A stretch of 64,000 nucleotides of DNA, from positions 1-64,000 of the forward strand of contig NZ_JAKGBW010000018.1 of NCBI RefSeq assembly GCF_021556485.1. Direction: 5' to 3'. The position numbers were made by a program, and so were the translations under genes. Below, in pieces: positions 38,343 through 46,101 of the stretch. How positions within the stretch are numbered: position 1 is the first letter of the stretch; each line of letters opens with the position of its first letter. The DNA is from Oceanobacillus alkalisoli (GTDB taxonomy: Bacteria > Bacillota > Bacilli > Bacillales > Amphibacillaceae). The notes beneath the pieces are model-generated. The model was given only the letters and a program-made list of their open reading frames with translations, was not told the origin of the DNA and searched no databases.

Positions 38343-38717
38343 CTATTTGCTAATCACGATCGACAATTTATAGTTTACATACTTGTTCAGTTCTTTTAAG
38401 AAACTGTCCAACAAGTCATTGGATGGAAATTTACATTCTAAAAGATAACACCCTTCACCACTTATTTTATAATTGTTTTGCACATATGATTCTTGTTTTT
38501 TGATGAAAGTATGGAAAGGCTGATGATTCATATGATGGGCGAAAACTGTAATAAAGGCATGGACTTCATATCCTAATTTCGCTTGGTCCACTTTGATGGT
38601 GTATCCTTCAATCACTCCAGCATCTTCTAATTTTAATACTCGCGCTGTCGCCGCTTCATGTACTGCCCCCTGTCTTAATACATTGTCGGTAAATACCCGG
38701 AATAGACAGTTAATCAA
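38343..38717 (-). pseudogene. Truncated Lrp/AsnC-family regulator lacking most of its HTH
   Basis: The readable protein (124 residues from a TTG at 38717) matches Lrp/AsnC only from the end of the DNA-binding domain (AATARVLKLEDAGVIEGY) through the RAM effector domain. About 35-40 residues that should hold the first helices are missing. The N-terminus is replaced by sequence adjoining the cstR stop codon, 21 bp away. It is unlikely to bind DNA normally and may be a relic, perhaps of an azlB-like gene. Confidence 0.65.
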
Positions 38718-38738
38718 AAAAAATCAACCTCTTGTTTT

Positions 38739-38999
38739 TTATCTGCTTTTAACAAGTAGGTTGACAGCTTCTTTTATTAATTCTCCTTCATCCGTGCCAT
38801 CTGCTTCTGCTGCACGGACACATTCAACTAAATTCGTGCTTACAATTACACCTAGTGTTCGATCGACCGCCGACCGAACAGCTGATAATTGTGTAACAAC
38901 ATCCTTACAATCTTTACTCTCTTCCATCATTCTTAAAACGCCGCGGAGTTGTCCTTCCATGCGCTTTACTCTATTTTTCATTTGATCATTATATTCCAT
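38739..38999 (-). CDS. cstR: Persulfide-sensing repressor, CsoR/CstR family
   Basis: An 86-residue DUF156-type repressor. Cys31 and Cys60 sit exactly at the CstR sensing positions. Asn56 replaces the histidine needed for copper binding in CsoR, so it should sense sulfane sulfur and not Cu(I). The ATG at 38999 has AAGGAG 7 bp upstream; longer readings are spurious. It is divergent from the reductase-rhodanese gene, and palindromic operators lie in both promoters. Confidence 0.85.
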   Translation of the reverse strand: MEYNDQMKNRVKRMEGQLRGVLRMMEESKDCKDVVTQLSAVRSAVDRTLGVIVSTNLVECVRAAEADGTDEGELIKEAVNLLVKSR

Positions 39000-39036
39000 C
39001 GTTATTCTCCTTCTTTTACATATGGTAAGCAACATT

Positions 39037-39065
39037 ATATTATACCCTAACCCGTATTTTGTCAA
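39037..39065 (-). promoter_or_regulatory. cstR: cstR promoter with operator in the spacer
   Basis: On the minus strand TTGACA (39060-39065) is followed at 17 bp by TAATAT (39037-39042), or at 15 bp by TATAAT (39039-39044). The spacer contains TACGGGTTAGGGTA (39043-39056), a variant of the operator at 39107. This suggests autorepression. Confidence 0.75.
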
Positions 39066-39097
39066 CATAACCGCATGGATACTCACCTTCGTAAGTG

Positions 39098-39126
39098 TTG
39101 ACAAATTACCCTTAGGGGTATATGAT
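39098..39126 (+). promoter_or_regulatory. Promoter of the CoADR-rhodanese gene with operator in the spacer
   Basis: TTGACA (39098-39103), 17-bp spacer, TATGAT (39121-39126). The operator palindrome TACCCTTAGGGGTA (39107-39120) fills the end of the spacer, so a bound repressor would block RNA polymerase. GC-tract palindromes of this kind are typical CsoR/CstR sites. Confidence 0.8.
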
Positions 39127-39216
39127 ATTAACGAGAAGTCAGATGTATTATGTATTACAAGGTGCAGCATATACCCCGTTAGGTAATCCAAGGAAAAATA
39201 AAATAGGAGTGTGCTT

Positions 39217-40911
39217 ATGGGAAAAAAAATAGTAATCATTGGCGGAGTTGCTGGTGGTGCCTCCGTGGCCGCCAGAGTGAGAAGATTGGATGAGAATGCA
39301 GAAATTATCATGTTTGAAAAAGGGCCTCATGTATCCTTTTCCAATTGTTCCTTACCCTATCATTTGAGTGGGATTGTTGAAAATAGCGAGCAGCTTGTTC
39401 TAATCAATCCAGATATATTTAAACAACGCTACAATATTCAAGCAAAGGTCAATCAAGAAGTTATTACAATTAATCGGGATCAAAAAACAATCACCGTAAA
39501 AGATTTAATAGCTGATGAAACATATGAAGAAACATACGATAAATTAGTATTGTCGCCTGGAGCAAAACCGATTAAGCCAAACTTGGAAGGTATCGATAAT
39601 GACAATGTGTTTACAATCCGTAACGTCGTCGATATTGAGAATGTGAGTAATTTCATTAAGCAAAAGGACTTGAAAGATATCGCAGTTGTTGGCGGTGGCT
39701 TCATTGGCGTGGAAGTTGCTGAAAATCTCAAACTAGCTGGTCACAATGTATCGTTAGTTGAATTTGCCAACCAAGTCATGGCACCGTACGATTACGATAT
39801 GGCACAAATCCTTCATAAAGAAATGGTGGATAACGGAATTGAGCTCATTTTAGATGATGGATTGACAAAAATTGAAGACGGTTATATCGAAACAAGTTCA
39901 GAAAAAAGGATAAAAGCAGACGCGGTTGTCTTGGCTATCGGTGTGAGGCCGGAAACAACTTTAGCAGAAGAATCCGGACTTGAAATTGGTGGGACTGGAG
40001 CAATTAAAGTCGATCATAACTATTTAACAAACGATAAAGATATTTATGCTGTCGGAGATGCAATCGAAGTGCATCATCGCCTCTTACACAAACCGACAAG
40101 ACTTGCACTCGCAGGTCCTGCCCAAAAGCAAGCGAGGGCGGCAGCTGATCATATGTATGGCATTTCGAACAGGAATCAGGGTGTGATCGGTTCGTCATCC
40201 ATCAAGCTTTTTGATTTGAATGCAGCTTCAACTGGACTGAATGTGACAACCGCTGAGCAAGCTGGTATATCTCACGATTCGGTTTATGTCATGCCTGCAG
40301 ATAAAGTGGGCTTGATGCCGGACAGTAATCCGATGCATTTTAAATTAGTCTACGAATACCCGACAGGAAAAATTCTCGGCGCCCAAGCAATCGGAAAAGG
40401 AAATGTCGATAAACGGATTGATATCATTGCAACGATGCTCACAATGAATGGAACATTGGAAGACTTAAAAGACCTCGAACTATCATACTCTCCAATGTTA
40501 GGAACAGCTAAAGATGTTGTAAACCATGCAGCACTCGTAGCCCTTAATCAGCTGGAGGGACGCTACCAAGAGGTAAAGGTTTCCGAAGTCCGCGGATTAG
40601 TTGAGAACAATGCCTTTATAATCGATGCTAGGGAAAAAGGCGAATTTGAATCAGGTCACCTGAAGCATGCAGTCAATATTCCATTAAGTGAGTTCAGGAA
40701 CCGATTAGATGAAATCCCTACAAACGAACCCGTGTATGTCCACTGCCGTTCTGGTCAACGAAGCTATAATATGGTCATCGCTTTAAATAACCTCGGCTAT
40801 ACAAACATATACAACATTTCCGGTTCCTATTTAGGTATTAATCTCTATGAATATTTTAATGATCTCGTTACTGGAAGAGAAAAAATTGTAACAGCATATA
40901 ACTTTAACTAA
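39217..40911 (+). CDS. CoA-disulfide / persulfide reductase with C-terminal rhodanese domain
   Basis: A FAD- and NAD(P)H-dependent reductase of 564 residues. It has the FAD motif VIIGGVAGGASVAARVRR, the redox-active Cys44 in SFSNCSLPYH, a second nucleotide motif AVVGGGFIGVEVAENL, a dimerisation domain, and a rhodanese domain (about 455-550) with active-site CRSGQRS (Cys near 510). CoADR-rhodanese fusions reduce CoA persulfide and polysulfides. The ATG at 39217 follows AGGAG by 7 bp; the GTG at 39211 is too close to it. It is divergent from cstR, and a family A element begins right after its stop. Confidence 0.9.
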   Translation: MGKKIVIIGGVAGGASVAARVRRLDENAEIIMFEKGPHVSFSNCSLPYHLSGIVENSEQLVLINPDIFKQRYNIQAKVNQEVITINRDQKTITVKDLIADETYEETYDKLVLSPGAKPIKPNLEGIDNDNVFTIRNVVDIENVSNFIKQKDLKDIAVVGGGFIGVEVAENLKLAGHNVSLVEFANQVMAPYDYDMAQILHKEMVDNGIELILDDGLTKIEDGYIETSSEKRIKADAVVLAIGVRPETTLAEESGLEIGGTGAIKVDHNYLTNDKDIYAVGDAIEVHHRLLHKPTRLALAGPAQKQARAAADHMYGISNRNQGVIGSSSIKLFDLNAASTGLNVTTAEQAGISHDSVYVMPADKVGLMPDSNPMHFKLVYEYPTGKILGAQAIGKGNVDKRIDIIATMLTMNGTLEDLKDLELSYSPMLGTAKDVVNHAALVALNQLEGRYQEVKVSEVRGLVENNAFIIDAREKGEFESGHLKHAVNIPLSEFRNRLDEIPTNEPVYVHCRSGQRSYNMVIALNNLGYTNIYNISGSYLGINLYEYFNDLVTGREKIVTAYNFN

Positions 40912-40914
40912 TGA

Positions 40915-41031
40915 AATGAATTTCATAATACGTATTTAATACTTCACCATCACCATATGTAGTTGAGTTGGTTCGTTCCCAACTATATATGGCGATGGAA
41001 AAGCCGACTTTGGTAATTATGAAATTCATTC
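40915..41031. repeat. Family A MITE-like repeat, copy A2
   Basis: A 117-bp element with termini AATGAATTTCATAAT and ATTATGAAATTCATT, in the opposite orientation to A1. It is flanked by AATGA (40910-40914) and AATGG (41032-41036). It separates the reductase-rhodanese gene from the glutaredoxin gene and shares with A1 a small insertion (TTGAGTTGG) near its centre. Confidence 0.85.
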
Positions 41032-41046
41032 AATGGGGTATTCATC

Positions 41047-41283
41047 GTGAATCAGACGACAATCGTATATACATCAGCACTATGTCCAGTATGCGGCATG
41101 GTTAAAAGCTTTCTCGATACGTTAGAAATTCCGTACAAGGAAGTGAATGTGGATATGAATCCGGTCGCCATGCTTCAATTGGTTACGAAAACAAAAAGAT
41201 TGTCTGTGCCGCAAACAAAGATAAACGGGAAATTGATCTCCGGTTTTAATCCGGAGAAGATGATGCAGGCATTGAATGGTTAA
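41047..41283 (+). CDS. Glutaredoxin-like protein
   Basis: A 78-residue thioredoxin-fold protein with the redox motif CPVC (residues 13-16) and the cis-proline SVPQTKING. The start codon is GTG at 41047, and its ribosome-binding site (GGGGTATTC) is weak and lies at the edge of the A2 repeat, so the insertion may have altered expression. Its position suggests a partner in thiol or persulfide reduction with the upstream reductase. A terminator follows. Confidence 0.8.
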   Translation: MNQTTIVYTSALCPVCGMVKSFLDTLEIPYKEVNVDMNPVAMLQLVTKTKRLSVPQTKINGKLISGFNPEKMMQALNG

Positions 41284-41293
41284 TTATTATAGC

Positions 41294-41340
41294 AAAAGGC
41301 TGGGACAAAACCTCACGATGTTCCAGCCTTTTCTTTTTTC
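41294..41340 (+). terminator. Terminator after the sulfide-response genes
   Basis: AAAAGGCTGG and CCAGCCTTTT pair around about 18 nt (with further GAC/GTT pairing), followed by CTTTTTTC. It ends the plus-strand unit before the converging azlD gene. Confidence 0.82.
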
Positions 41341-41449
41341 ATTCAAATATATGACTTAAAAATGCAAACAATTACCCTGAATGAAAGTGTCAGGCCTCTT
41401 TTAGATAAGGGTATCCAAAGAGGGTTGACTATGCAACTTTTCCTAGAAT

Positions 41450-41773
41450 TTAAACAAAAAAACGGACCGTCGCCATACATACAATCCCTACCAGAACAGT
41501 AGCCGATAAACTCTTTGTCCATAAAGCGATAAGAAGTGTTGGAATAATAGCGGTAAGCACTCTCCAATCGATCGCTAATACTGCCGTATCTTGAATGATA
41601 AAGCTATCCACAATCAGCGCGGTGAAAATACAAACTGGTATAAATGAAAGCCATTGGACGACAACTTTCGGAAGGGCTATATTTCGAATAACAATGAACG
41701 GAATAACCCTTGGAATAAAGGTAACAATCGCACAGCCTACTATAATTAAAAGTATGGTCATATTTATACTCAT
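41450..41773 (-). CDS. azlD: Branched-chain amino acid transport protein AzlD
   Basis: The small subunit (107 residues, about four membrane helices) of the AzlCD exporter. The family motif FIPRVIPFIV with paired prolines lies near residues 19-28. It overlaps azlC by 4 nt. In B. subtilis AzlCD gives resistance to azaleucine and exports branched-chain amino acids. Confidence 0.88.
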   Translation of the reverse strand: MSINMTILLIIVGCAIVTFIPRVIPFIVIRNIALPKVVVQWLSFIPVCIFTALIVDSFIIQDTAVLAIDWRVLTAIIPTLLIALWTKSLSATVLVGIVCMATVRFFV

Positions 41774-42495
41774 TTATCTTTTACCACTCCAATCGTAGCA
41801 ACGATAATTGTAGCCAAGATAATTGCAATATAAGAAGGCATGAACATGCTGAAAATTAACATGAATACAACGACATAACCAATTAATGAGAGATAAAATT
41901 TCAATTTACCTGCATCGATATGCTCTAACTGCAATACGAGTAAAGCCAGGAACATAGCTGTTAACGCAAAGTCCAACCCAAGTACTTCCGGGTTCGAAAT
42001 CCATTTTCCAAAAATCGCACCTGCGACACAAGAAAGAATCCAAAAAATATAAGCAGTTATATTCAACCCGTTCATCCAGCGATCATTGAACGTTTCTTTT
42101 TGAACAATTTTATTCGCAGCGACACCGAATGACTCATCTGTGACAAGAGCGCCGATCCCAATATTTTTCCACAGGGAATACTTTGTGAAATAAGGAGCTA
42201 AGGTCATACATAATAATAGATGCCTTAAATTCACAATGAAAGTTGTAAATACAATAACATATATAGGACTGCCTGCTACAATCAATGCACAGATAATAAA
42301 TTGAGCTGCACCAGCATAAACAAGTATAGATAAAAGGGCAACTTCAAGCACACTCAAATTTGACGAAGCACCCACAATTCCTGCAGCAATTCCAATACTG
42401 ATATAACCGAATAAAGTCGGAATACAATCCTTAACACCTTGAGAAAAAGTAGACAATTTATATTCATCATCTAACTTTTTTGTCAACTCACTCAT
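41770..42495 (-). CDS. azlC: Branched-chain amino acid transport protein AzlC
   Basis: The large subunit (241 residues) with seven to eight membrane helices. Family signatures include the N-terminal CIPTLFGYISIGIAAGIVG and NLRHLLLCMTLAPY, then TDESFGVA. It is divergent from an XRE-cupin regulator across a 100-bp gap and is probably controlled by it, not by an Lrp-type AzlB. Confidence 0.9.
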   Translation of the reverse strand: MSELTKKLDDEYKLSTFSQGVKDCIPTLFGYISIGIAAGIVGASSNLSVLEVALLSILVYAGAAQFIICALIVAGSPIYVIVFTTFIVNLRHLLLCMTLAPYFTKYSLWKNIGIGALVTDESFGVAANKIVQKETFNDRWMNGLNITAYIFWILSCVAGAIFGKWISNPEVLGLDFALTAMFLALLVLQLEHIDAGKLKFYLSLIGYVVVFMLIFSMFMPSYIAIILATIIVATIGVVKDK

Positions 42496-42556
42496 TATTT
42501 CCTCCCACCCTTTTGTCCATTAAATTAAACCTATGTATGTTATGTTGTTTATCATA

Positions 42557-42565
42557 TGCTATAAT
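42557..42565 (+). promoter_or_regulatory. Promoter of the XRE-cupin regulator (extended -10)
   Basis: TGCTATAAT (42557-42565) is a perfect extended -10, 30 bp before the start codon of the regulator gene. Confidence 0.55.
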
Positions 42566-42595
42566 AAACATATTAAAGAGTCAAGGAGATTTGAT

Positions 42596-43147
42596 ATGGA
42601 ATTCATTCAAGAAGTGATCGCAGACAATCTTGCTGAAATAAGAAAAGCGAGGGGATTAAGCTTTGATCAACTTGCCGAATTGACTGGGGTCAGTAAAGCA
42701 ATGCTGGCTCAAATCGAGAGAGGCAAATCCAATCCGACCGTCACTACACTTTGGAAGATTGCCAATGGGCTACAAGTGTCATTTTCTAGTTTTCTTAAGG
42801 AAAGAGAGAAACCTAGAATTGAAAAAATCGATATGTCGAAGCTCCGTCCTGTCATTGACGACGGGGGTAATTATCTTGTCTATTCCGTCTTTCCATTCCA
42901 TCCGGAGAAGAAATTTGAAATTTTTACCGTAGAATTGAAGCCCGGATTCAGCCATCAAGCGGAGAAACATCTTGGTGAGGAATATATATTGATCCAATGT
43001 GGGACACTTACGCTTGAGATTCATGATGAGAAGTTTGAATTAAAGGCACATGAAACCATTAAGTTTCCTGCAAATACAGTTCATATGTATAAAAATGATA
43101 CGGATGAGCTGGTCAGATTTTTTACTGTTATCTTTTATCCGGAATGA
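42596..43147 (+). CDS. XRE-cupin transcriptional regulator
   Basis: A 183-residue protein with an N-terminal helix-turn-helix (about 9-65: LAEIRKARGLSFDQLAELTGVSKAMLAQIERGKSNPT) and a C-terminal cupin (about 110-180, with EKHLGEEYILIQCGTLTLEI). The ATG at 42596 follows AAGGAG by 7 bp; the frame is open further upstream without a good start. Divergence from azlC suggests control of amino-acid export; the ligand is unknown. Confidence 0.85.
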   Translation: MEFIQEVIADNLAEIRKARGLSFDQLAELTGVSKAMLAQIERGKSNPTVTTLWKIANGLQVSFSSFLKEREKPRIEKIDMSKLRPVIDDGGNYLVYSVFPFHPEKKFEIFTVELKPGFSHQAEKHLGEEYILIQCGTLTLEIHDEKFELKAHETIKFPANTVHMYKNDTDELVRFFTVIFYPE

Positions 43148-43165
43148 TCATTAGAATAAAAAATT

Positions 43166-43200
43166 GGCAGCAAAGGATACTCTCCTCTACTGCCTTTTAA
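43166..43200 (+). terminator. Terminator between converging XRE-cupin and DUF896 genes
   Basis: GGCAG...AGGA-tactc-TCCT...CTGCC, an interrupted stem followed by TTTTAATTT, shortly after the regulator stop codon. Confidence 0.6.
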
Positions 43201-43237
43201 TTTGCGGGAAAATCCGAAACGATACTACTCAAGCTTC

Positions 43238-43447
43238 CTATTTCAATTCCCGCACCTTCTCCGGCGTTACATCCTGCCCAAGCGGGTCCATCACCTTCAT
43301 CCCGGAAAATGTATCAAGCACTTGTCCGCGGATTGCTCGTAAATAATTTTCCCGGAGCACTTTCTGTTCAGCCTTCTCCTTATAAGTTAGTCCTGCTTCA
43401 CGTTGCTTTTTGGCCAATTCATTGATTCTTGGTAAGATCTCAATCAT
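43238..43447 (-). CDS. DUF896 (YnzC-like) small cytoplasmic protein
   Basis: A 69-residue protein with the DUF896 pattern INELAKKQREAGLTYKEKAEQ and LRENYLRAIRGQVLDTF, two helices forming a hairpin. The start at 43447 follows AAGGAGG by 9 bp and lies one base after the mhqO stop codon, so the two are co-translated. Family members are abundant in Firmicutes; the function is unclear. Confidence 0.88.
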   Translation of the reverse strand: MIEILPRINELAKKQREAGLTYKEKAEQKVLRENYLRAIRGQVLDTFSGMKVMDPLGQDVTPEKVRELK

Positions 43448-43448
43448 C

Positions 43449-44399
43449 TTATTCTTCCTCCTTTTCTTCAATCGGAGCTAATTTCGCTTCAATCTCCTCT
43501 CTTCGTTCTTCAAGAAACGGCGGTAAATCAAGCTGCTCGCCTAAGCTTTCCACATCACTATCAACCGTAAATCCTGGCTCATCCGTTGCAATTTCAAAAA
43601 GAATCCCGTTTGATTCACGGAAATACAGGCTCTTAAAATAGAAACGGTCCACAATTCCCGATGAATGGAAACCCCTTTGTTTTACCTGTTCATCCCAATA
43701 CGCTAGTTCTTCGTCATTGCGCACACGAATTGCTAAGTGATGGATACTGCCACGTCCTGGTCTTTCCGATGGGCCATCCATATATTTCACAACAATTTCT
43801 CCAAAAGTCTCTCCTTCAACAGATTGAAAAATTGCTTCACTTTCATTCCGGCTTACCTCTGTGTAACCGAACATATCTGTAAGCGTATTTGCTAACTTCT
43901 CAAGCCTGCGCACGGTCATTTCAATCGGCCCCATGCCTTGAATTTGATGCTCTTCGGGGACATTTGATTTCTCCCATGTTTCCCAGTGGTCGATTCGTTC
44001 ACTGGAAGCGAGCAACACGAGACGCAGTCCATCTGGATCTTCAAATTTTAATGCCGGACGATTCGCATATGTGCTAATTTCATCATGATATACGTCATAT
44101 TTTTCAAAGCGTTCCTTCCAATAATGCAGGCTTTCCACTGATGGTACTAATAACCCGATTCTTGTGATTGCGTTTGTACCACGATACGTATGTCCTGACA
44201 TTGGAATTTCAAAAAAGGTCAGTTCCGTACCTGGGCTACCTGTCTTATCTCCATAAAATAAATGGTACATCGATGGATCATCTTGGTTCACCGTTACTTT
44301 CACACGGCGTAAACCTAGTACTTGTTTATAAAAGTGATTATTTTGACTGGCGTTCTTTGTAATCATCGAAATATGATGATGTCCTGGTATGGTAAACAT
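43449..44399 (-). CDS. mhqO: Ring-cleaving dioxygenase, VOC family (MhqO/MhqA-like)
   Basis: A 316-residue glyoxalase/extradiol dioxygenase-fold protein with two VOC modules. IPGHHHISMITKN (metal His) opens the first, and GRGSIHHLAIRV begins the second; a Glu follows in ESNGILFEIATDEPGF. In B. subtilis MhqO and MhqA detoxify quinones and hydroquinones. The ATG at 44399 has GGAGG 8 bp upstream. It is downstream of a MarR-family gene, and the DUF896 gene follows. Confidence 0.88.
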   Translation of the reverse strand: MFTIPGHHHISMITKNASQNNHFYKQVLGLRRVKVTVNQDDPSMYHLFYGDKTGSPGTELTFFEIPMSGHTYRGTNAITRIGLLVPSVESLHYWKERFEKYDVYHDEISTYANRPALKFEDPDGLRLVLLASSERIDHWETWEKSNVPEEHQIQGMGPIEMTVRRLEKLANTLTDMFGYTEVSRNESEAIFQSVEGETFGEIVVKYMDGPSERPGRGSIHHLAIRVRNDEELAYWDEQVKQRGFHSSGIVDRFYFKSLYFRESNGILFEIATDEPGFTVDSDVESLGEQLDLPPFLEERREEIEAKLAPIEEKEEE

Positions 44400-44422
44400 G
44401 TCAATCTCCTCCATTTTTAAGT

Positions 44423-44440
44423 TTACTAGTCAACTGATAA
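44423..44440. promoter_or_regulatory. Candidate MarR-family operator upstream of mhqO
   Basis: The imperfect palindrome TTACTAGT-ca-ACTGATAA (6 of 8 positions paired) lies between the MarR gene and mhqO. The sequence TCAACTGAT recurs at 44939-44947 upstream of the MarR gene itself. Confidence 0.5.
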
Positions 44441-44463
44441 CTAAAAAAAATAATTGTTTATAT

Positions 44464-44901
44464 TCAACCCTCTAACTCTGATGCGGTATGCTTCTGTAGT
44501 TTTGTCATTAATTGATATAATATCTTTTGCTCTTCTTCTGTCAAACAGCCATTTAGCATCGTTGTTTGGAAATGAAGCTGATGATGAAACACTTGCTGCA
44601 TTTTCTCTTCCCCTTTACAGGTGAGAGAAATCCATTTCGTCTTCCAATCTTGCTTGCGCTGGATATAACCTTCTTGCTCCAGGCGAGTGAGCATGCGCGA
44701 TATCCCACCAGGTGATACCGTTACTTTTGTAGCGAGATCACTTTGCATGATTGGCTGGTAAGTGGCTACCTGGTTCAACACATCGAATTGCGCAGCAGTA
44801 ATGTCAAATTGTTTTAGGAATTCATTCGATAACAGGTTACTTTGATGCGTAAATCGTGCAATCCTTAGCCAGATTAAGGAACCTCGTGTATTCTTTTTCA
44901 A
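44464..44901 (-). CDS. MarR-family transcriptional regulator (MhqR-like)
   Basis: A 145-residue winged-helix regulator: recognition region [32 protein letters not shown] with the wing [10 protein letters not shown]. The start is TTG at 44901 with GAGG just upstream. It probably represses mhqO and itself, since the same TCAACTGAT motif stands in front of both. Whether it senses quinones through a Cys cannot be judged; one Cys lies in GCLTEEEQ, another in LTCKGEE. Confidence 0.82.
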   Translation of the reverse strand: MKKNTRGSLIWLRIARFTHQSNLLSNEFLKQFDITAAQFDVLNQVATYQPIMQSDLATKVTVSPGGISRMLTRLEQEGYIQRKQDWKTKWISLTCKGEEKMQQVFHHQLHFQTTMLNGCLTEEEQKILYQLMTKLQKHTASELEG

Positions 44902-44930
44902 ATTGCCTCACTCCCTTTCGTTACTATCAC

Positions 44931-44950
44931 TTTACCCCTCAACTGATTAA
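44931..44950. promoter_or_regulatory. Second copy of the MarR operator motif
   Basis: TTTACCCCTCAACTGATTAA, about 30 bp upstream of the MarR gene start, shares TCAACTGAT with the site before mhqO. Only one half-site is well conserved. Confidence 0.4.
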
Positions 44951-45089
44951 ATTGCAAGGTGTTTGTTTTGAATTAAGTATATTTCTTTCATGTATTCAAT
45001 GTTTAGCATTACTAATCAAATTATTCTGTTTTTATTTCATTCACCATGTTAAGTTATTCGAGAAGGATAATATATCGGCCTGAATTATT

Positions 45090-45263
45090 TCACGATCTTT
45101 GCCTATTATCCTTAAATGACTTGTAGGGCTTTTTATCGTTAATAGCAGTAATGAATAGACCCCGACTTTCCCAAGCATAGTCAGCATTTCCTTGCACAAA
45201 CTGTAAATAATCGAATAAATTCCCTACTTCATATTTAATCACAATATGCAGCCTAATTAGCAC
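45090..45263 (-). CDS. Possible small gene or gene remnant, unknown
   Basis: A 57-codon frame from a GTG at 45263 reads like real protein (KYEVGNLFDYLQFVQGNADY, AWESRGLFITAINDKKPYKS), but no ribosome-binding site precedes it. I recognise no family. It lies in the 430-bp gap between the MarR and MerR genes and could be the tail of a deleted gene. The rest of that gap (44951-45089) is AT-rich and featureless. Confidence 0.3.
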   Translation of the reverse strand: MLIRLHIVIKYEVGNLFDYLQFVQGNADYAWESRGLFITAINDKKPYKSFKDNRQRS

Positions 45264-45280
45264 GGTTTTTTTAAAAGGTA

Positions 45281-45311
45281 TTGCAGACGACGTTACGTAA
45301 TGTGATTTAAT
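45281..45311 (+). promoter_or_regulatory. MerR-type promoter with 19-bp spacer and dyad
   Basis: TTGCAG (45281-45286) and TTTAAT (45306-45311) are 19 bp apart. A dyad around TTACGTAA (ACGTTACGTAATGT) is centred in the spacer. Over-long spacers with a central dyad are the mark of MerR-activated promoters, so the merR-ABC operon is probably self-activated. Confidence 0.7.
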
Positions 45312-45330
45312 TAAATCAGGAGGTTATGGA

Positions 45331-46101
45331 ATGAATAAAAAACGGTACACTGTCGGTGAATTAGCAAAGTTATCTGGAGCAACGATAAGAACCATTCAAT
45401 ACTACGATCGAATCAATTTACTTGTTGCACAGCGAGATAAGAATAAAAAATTAAGATACTATAACAAAAATGATTTAATGAGGCTTCAACAAATCTTATT
45501 CTATAAACGAATTGGCATGCCACTTAAAGAAATTAAAAATCACTTAACAAATTTCAATGATTTCTCTGATATGAAAAAGATTTTAAATAAACAGGCTGAT
45601 ATTCTATTCCAGCAAGAAATGGAAATTAAAATGAATTTGATTATTATTAAAGTTGTCGAAAACTCCATTGAGTTAAATCCCGATAAGGATATAGAGCCGA
45701 TAATAAAGCTGATATGCGGCTTAAATAAACAAACTGTATTGGACTATGCAAATGTCGAATACGATGAACAAACTAAAAAGGTATTTCAAAGCAGAGATAT
45801 CGACTACAGGGAAATTATAGATTTCTACTGGCAGTGGAAACAGCTTATTTTGGAAGCTGCTGCGTTAAAGCTAAACAGTAATCAATATGAAAACGAGGCA
45901 GGATACCAGTTGGGAGAAAAATGGGATAGATTCACTAAAAACGCTACGGATGACCCCGAAATACTGGCGGAATATGAAAGAGGCTCTGATCTAAGCGACC
46001 AGTGGCCAGAGGAAGATTTATTTTTATACAACTTTTCCAAAGCTTTCATCGAAGCAGCACATCGCTATTACCTTGAGAGGAAGGGTGAAATCAATGATTA
46101 A
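45331..46101 (+). CDS. MerR-family transcriptional regulator
   Basis: A 256-residue protein with an N-terminal MerR HTH (residues 6-75: YTVGELAKLSGATIRTIQYYDRINLL) and a large helical C-terminal domain with many Trp and Tyr residues, probably a drug-binding TipA-like region. It is preceded by AGGAGG and by a MerR-type promoter. It overlaps the downstream ABC ATPase gene by 8 nt, so it most likely controls that exporter. Confidence 0.9.
   Translation: MNKKRYTVGELAKLSGATIRTIQYYDRINLLVAQRDKNKKLRYYNKNDLMRLQQILFYKRIGMPLKEIKNHLTNFNDFSDMKKILNKQADILFQQEMEIKMNLIIIKVVENSIELNPDKDIEPIIKLICGLNKQTVLDYANVEYDEQTKKVFQSRDIDYREIIDFYWQWKQLILEAAALKLNSNQYENEAGYQLGEKWDRFTKNATDDPEILAEYERGSDLSDQWPEEDLFLYNFSKAFIEAAHRYYLERKGEIND

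Noticed and set aside
39000-39311. A 190-residue form of the CsoR-family protein starting upstream
   Set aside because: The extra 104 residues would run through the divergent promoters and the start of the reductase gene; the ATG at 38999 with AAGGAG gives the normal length.
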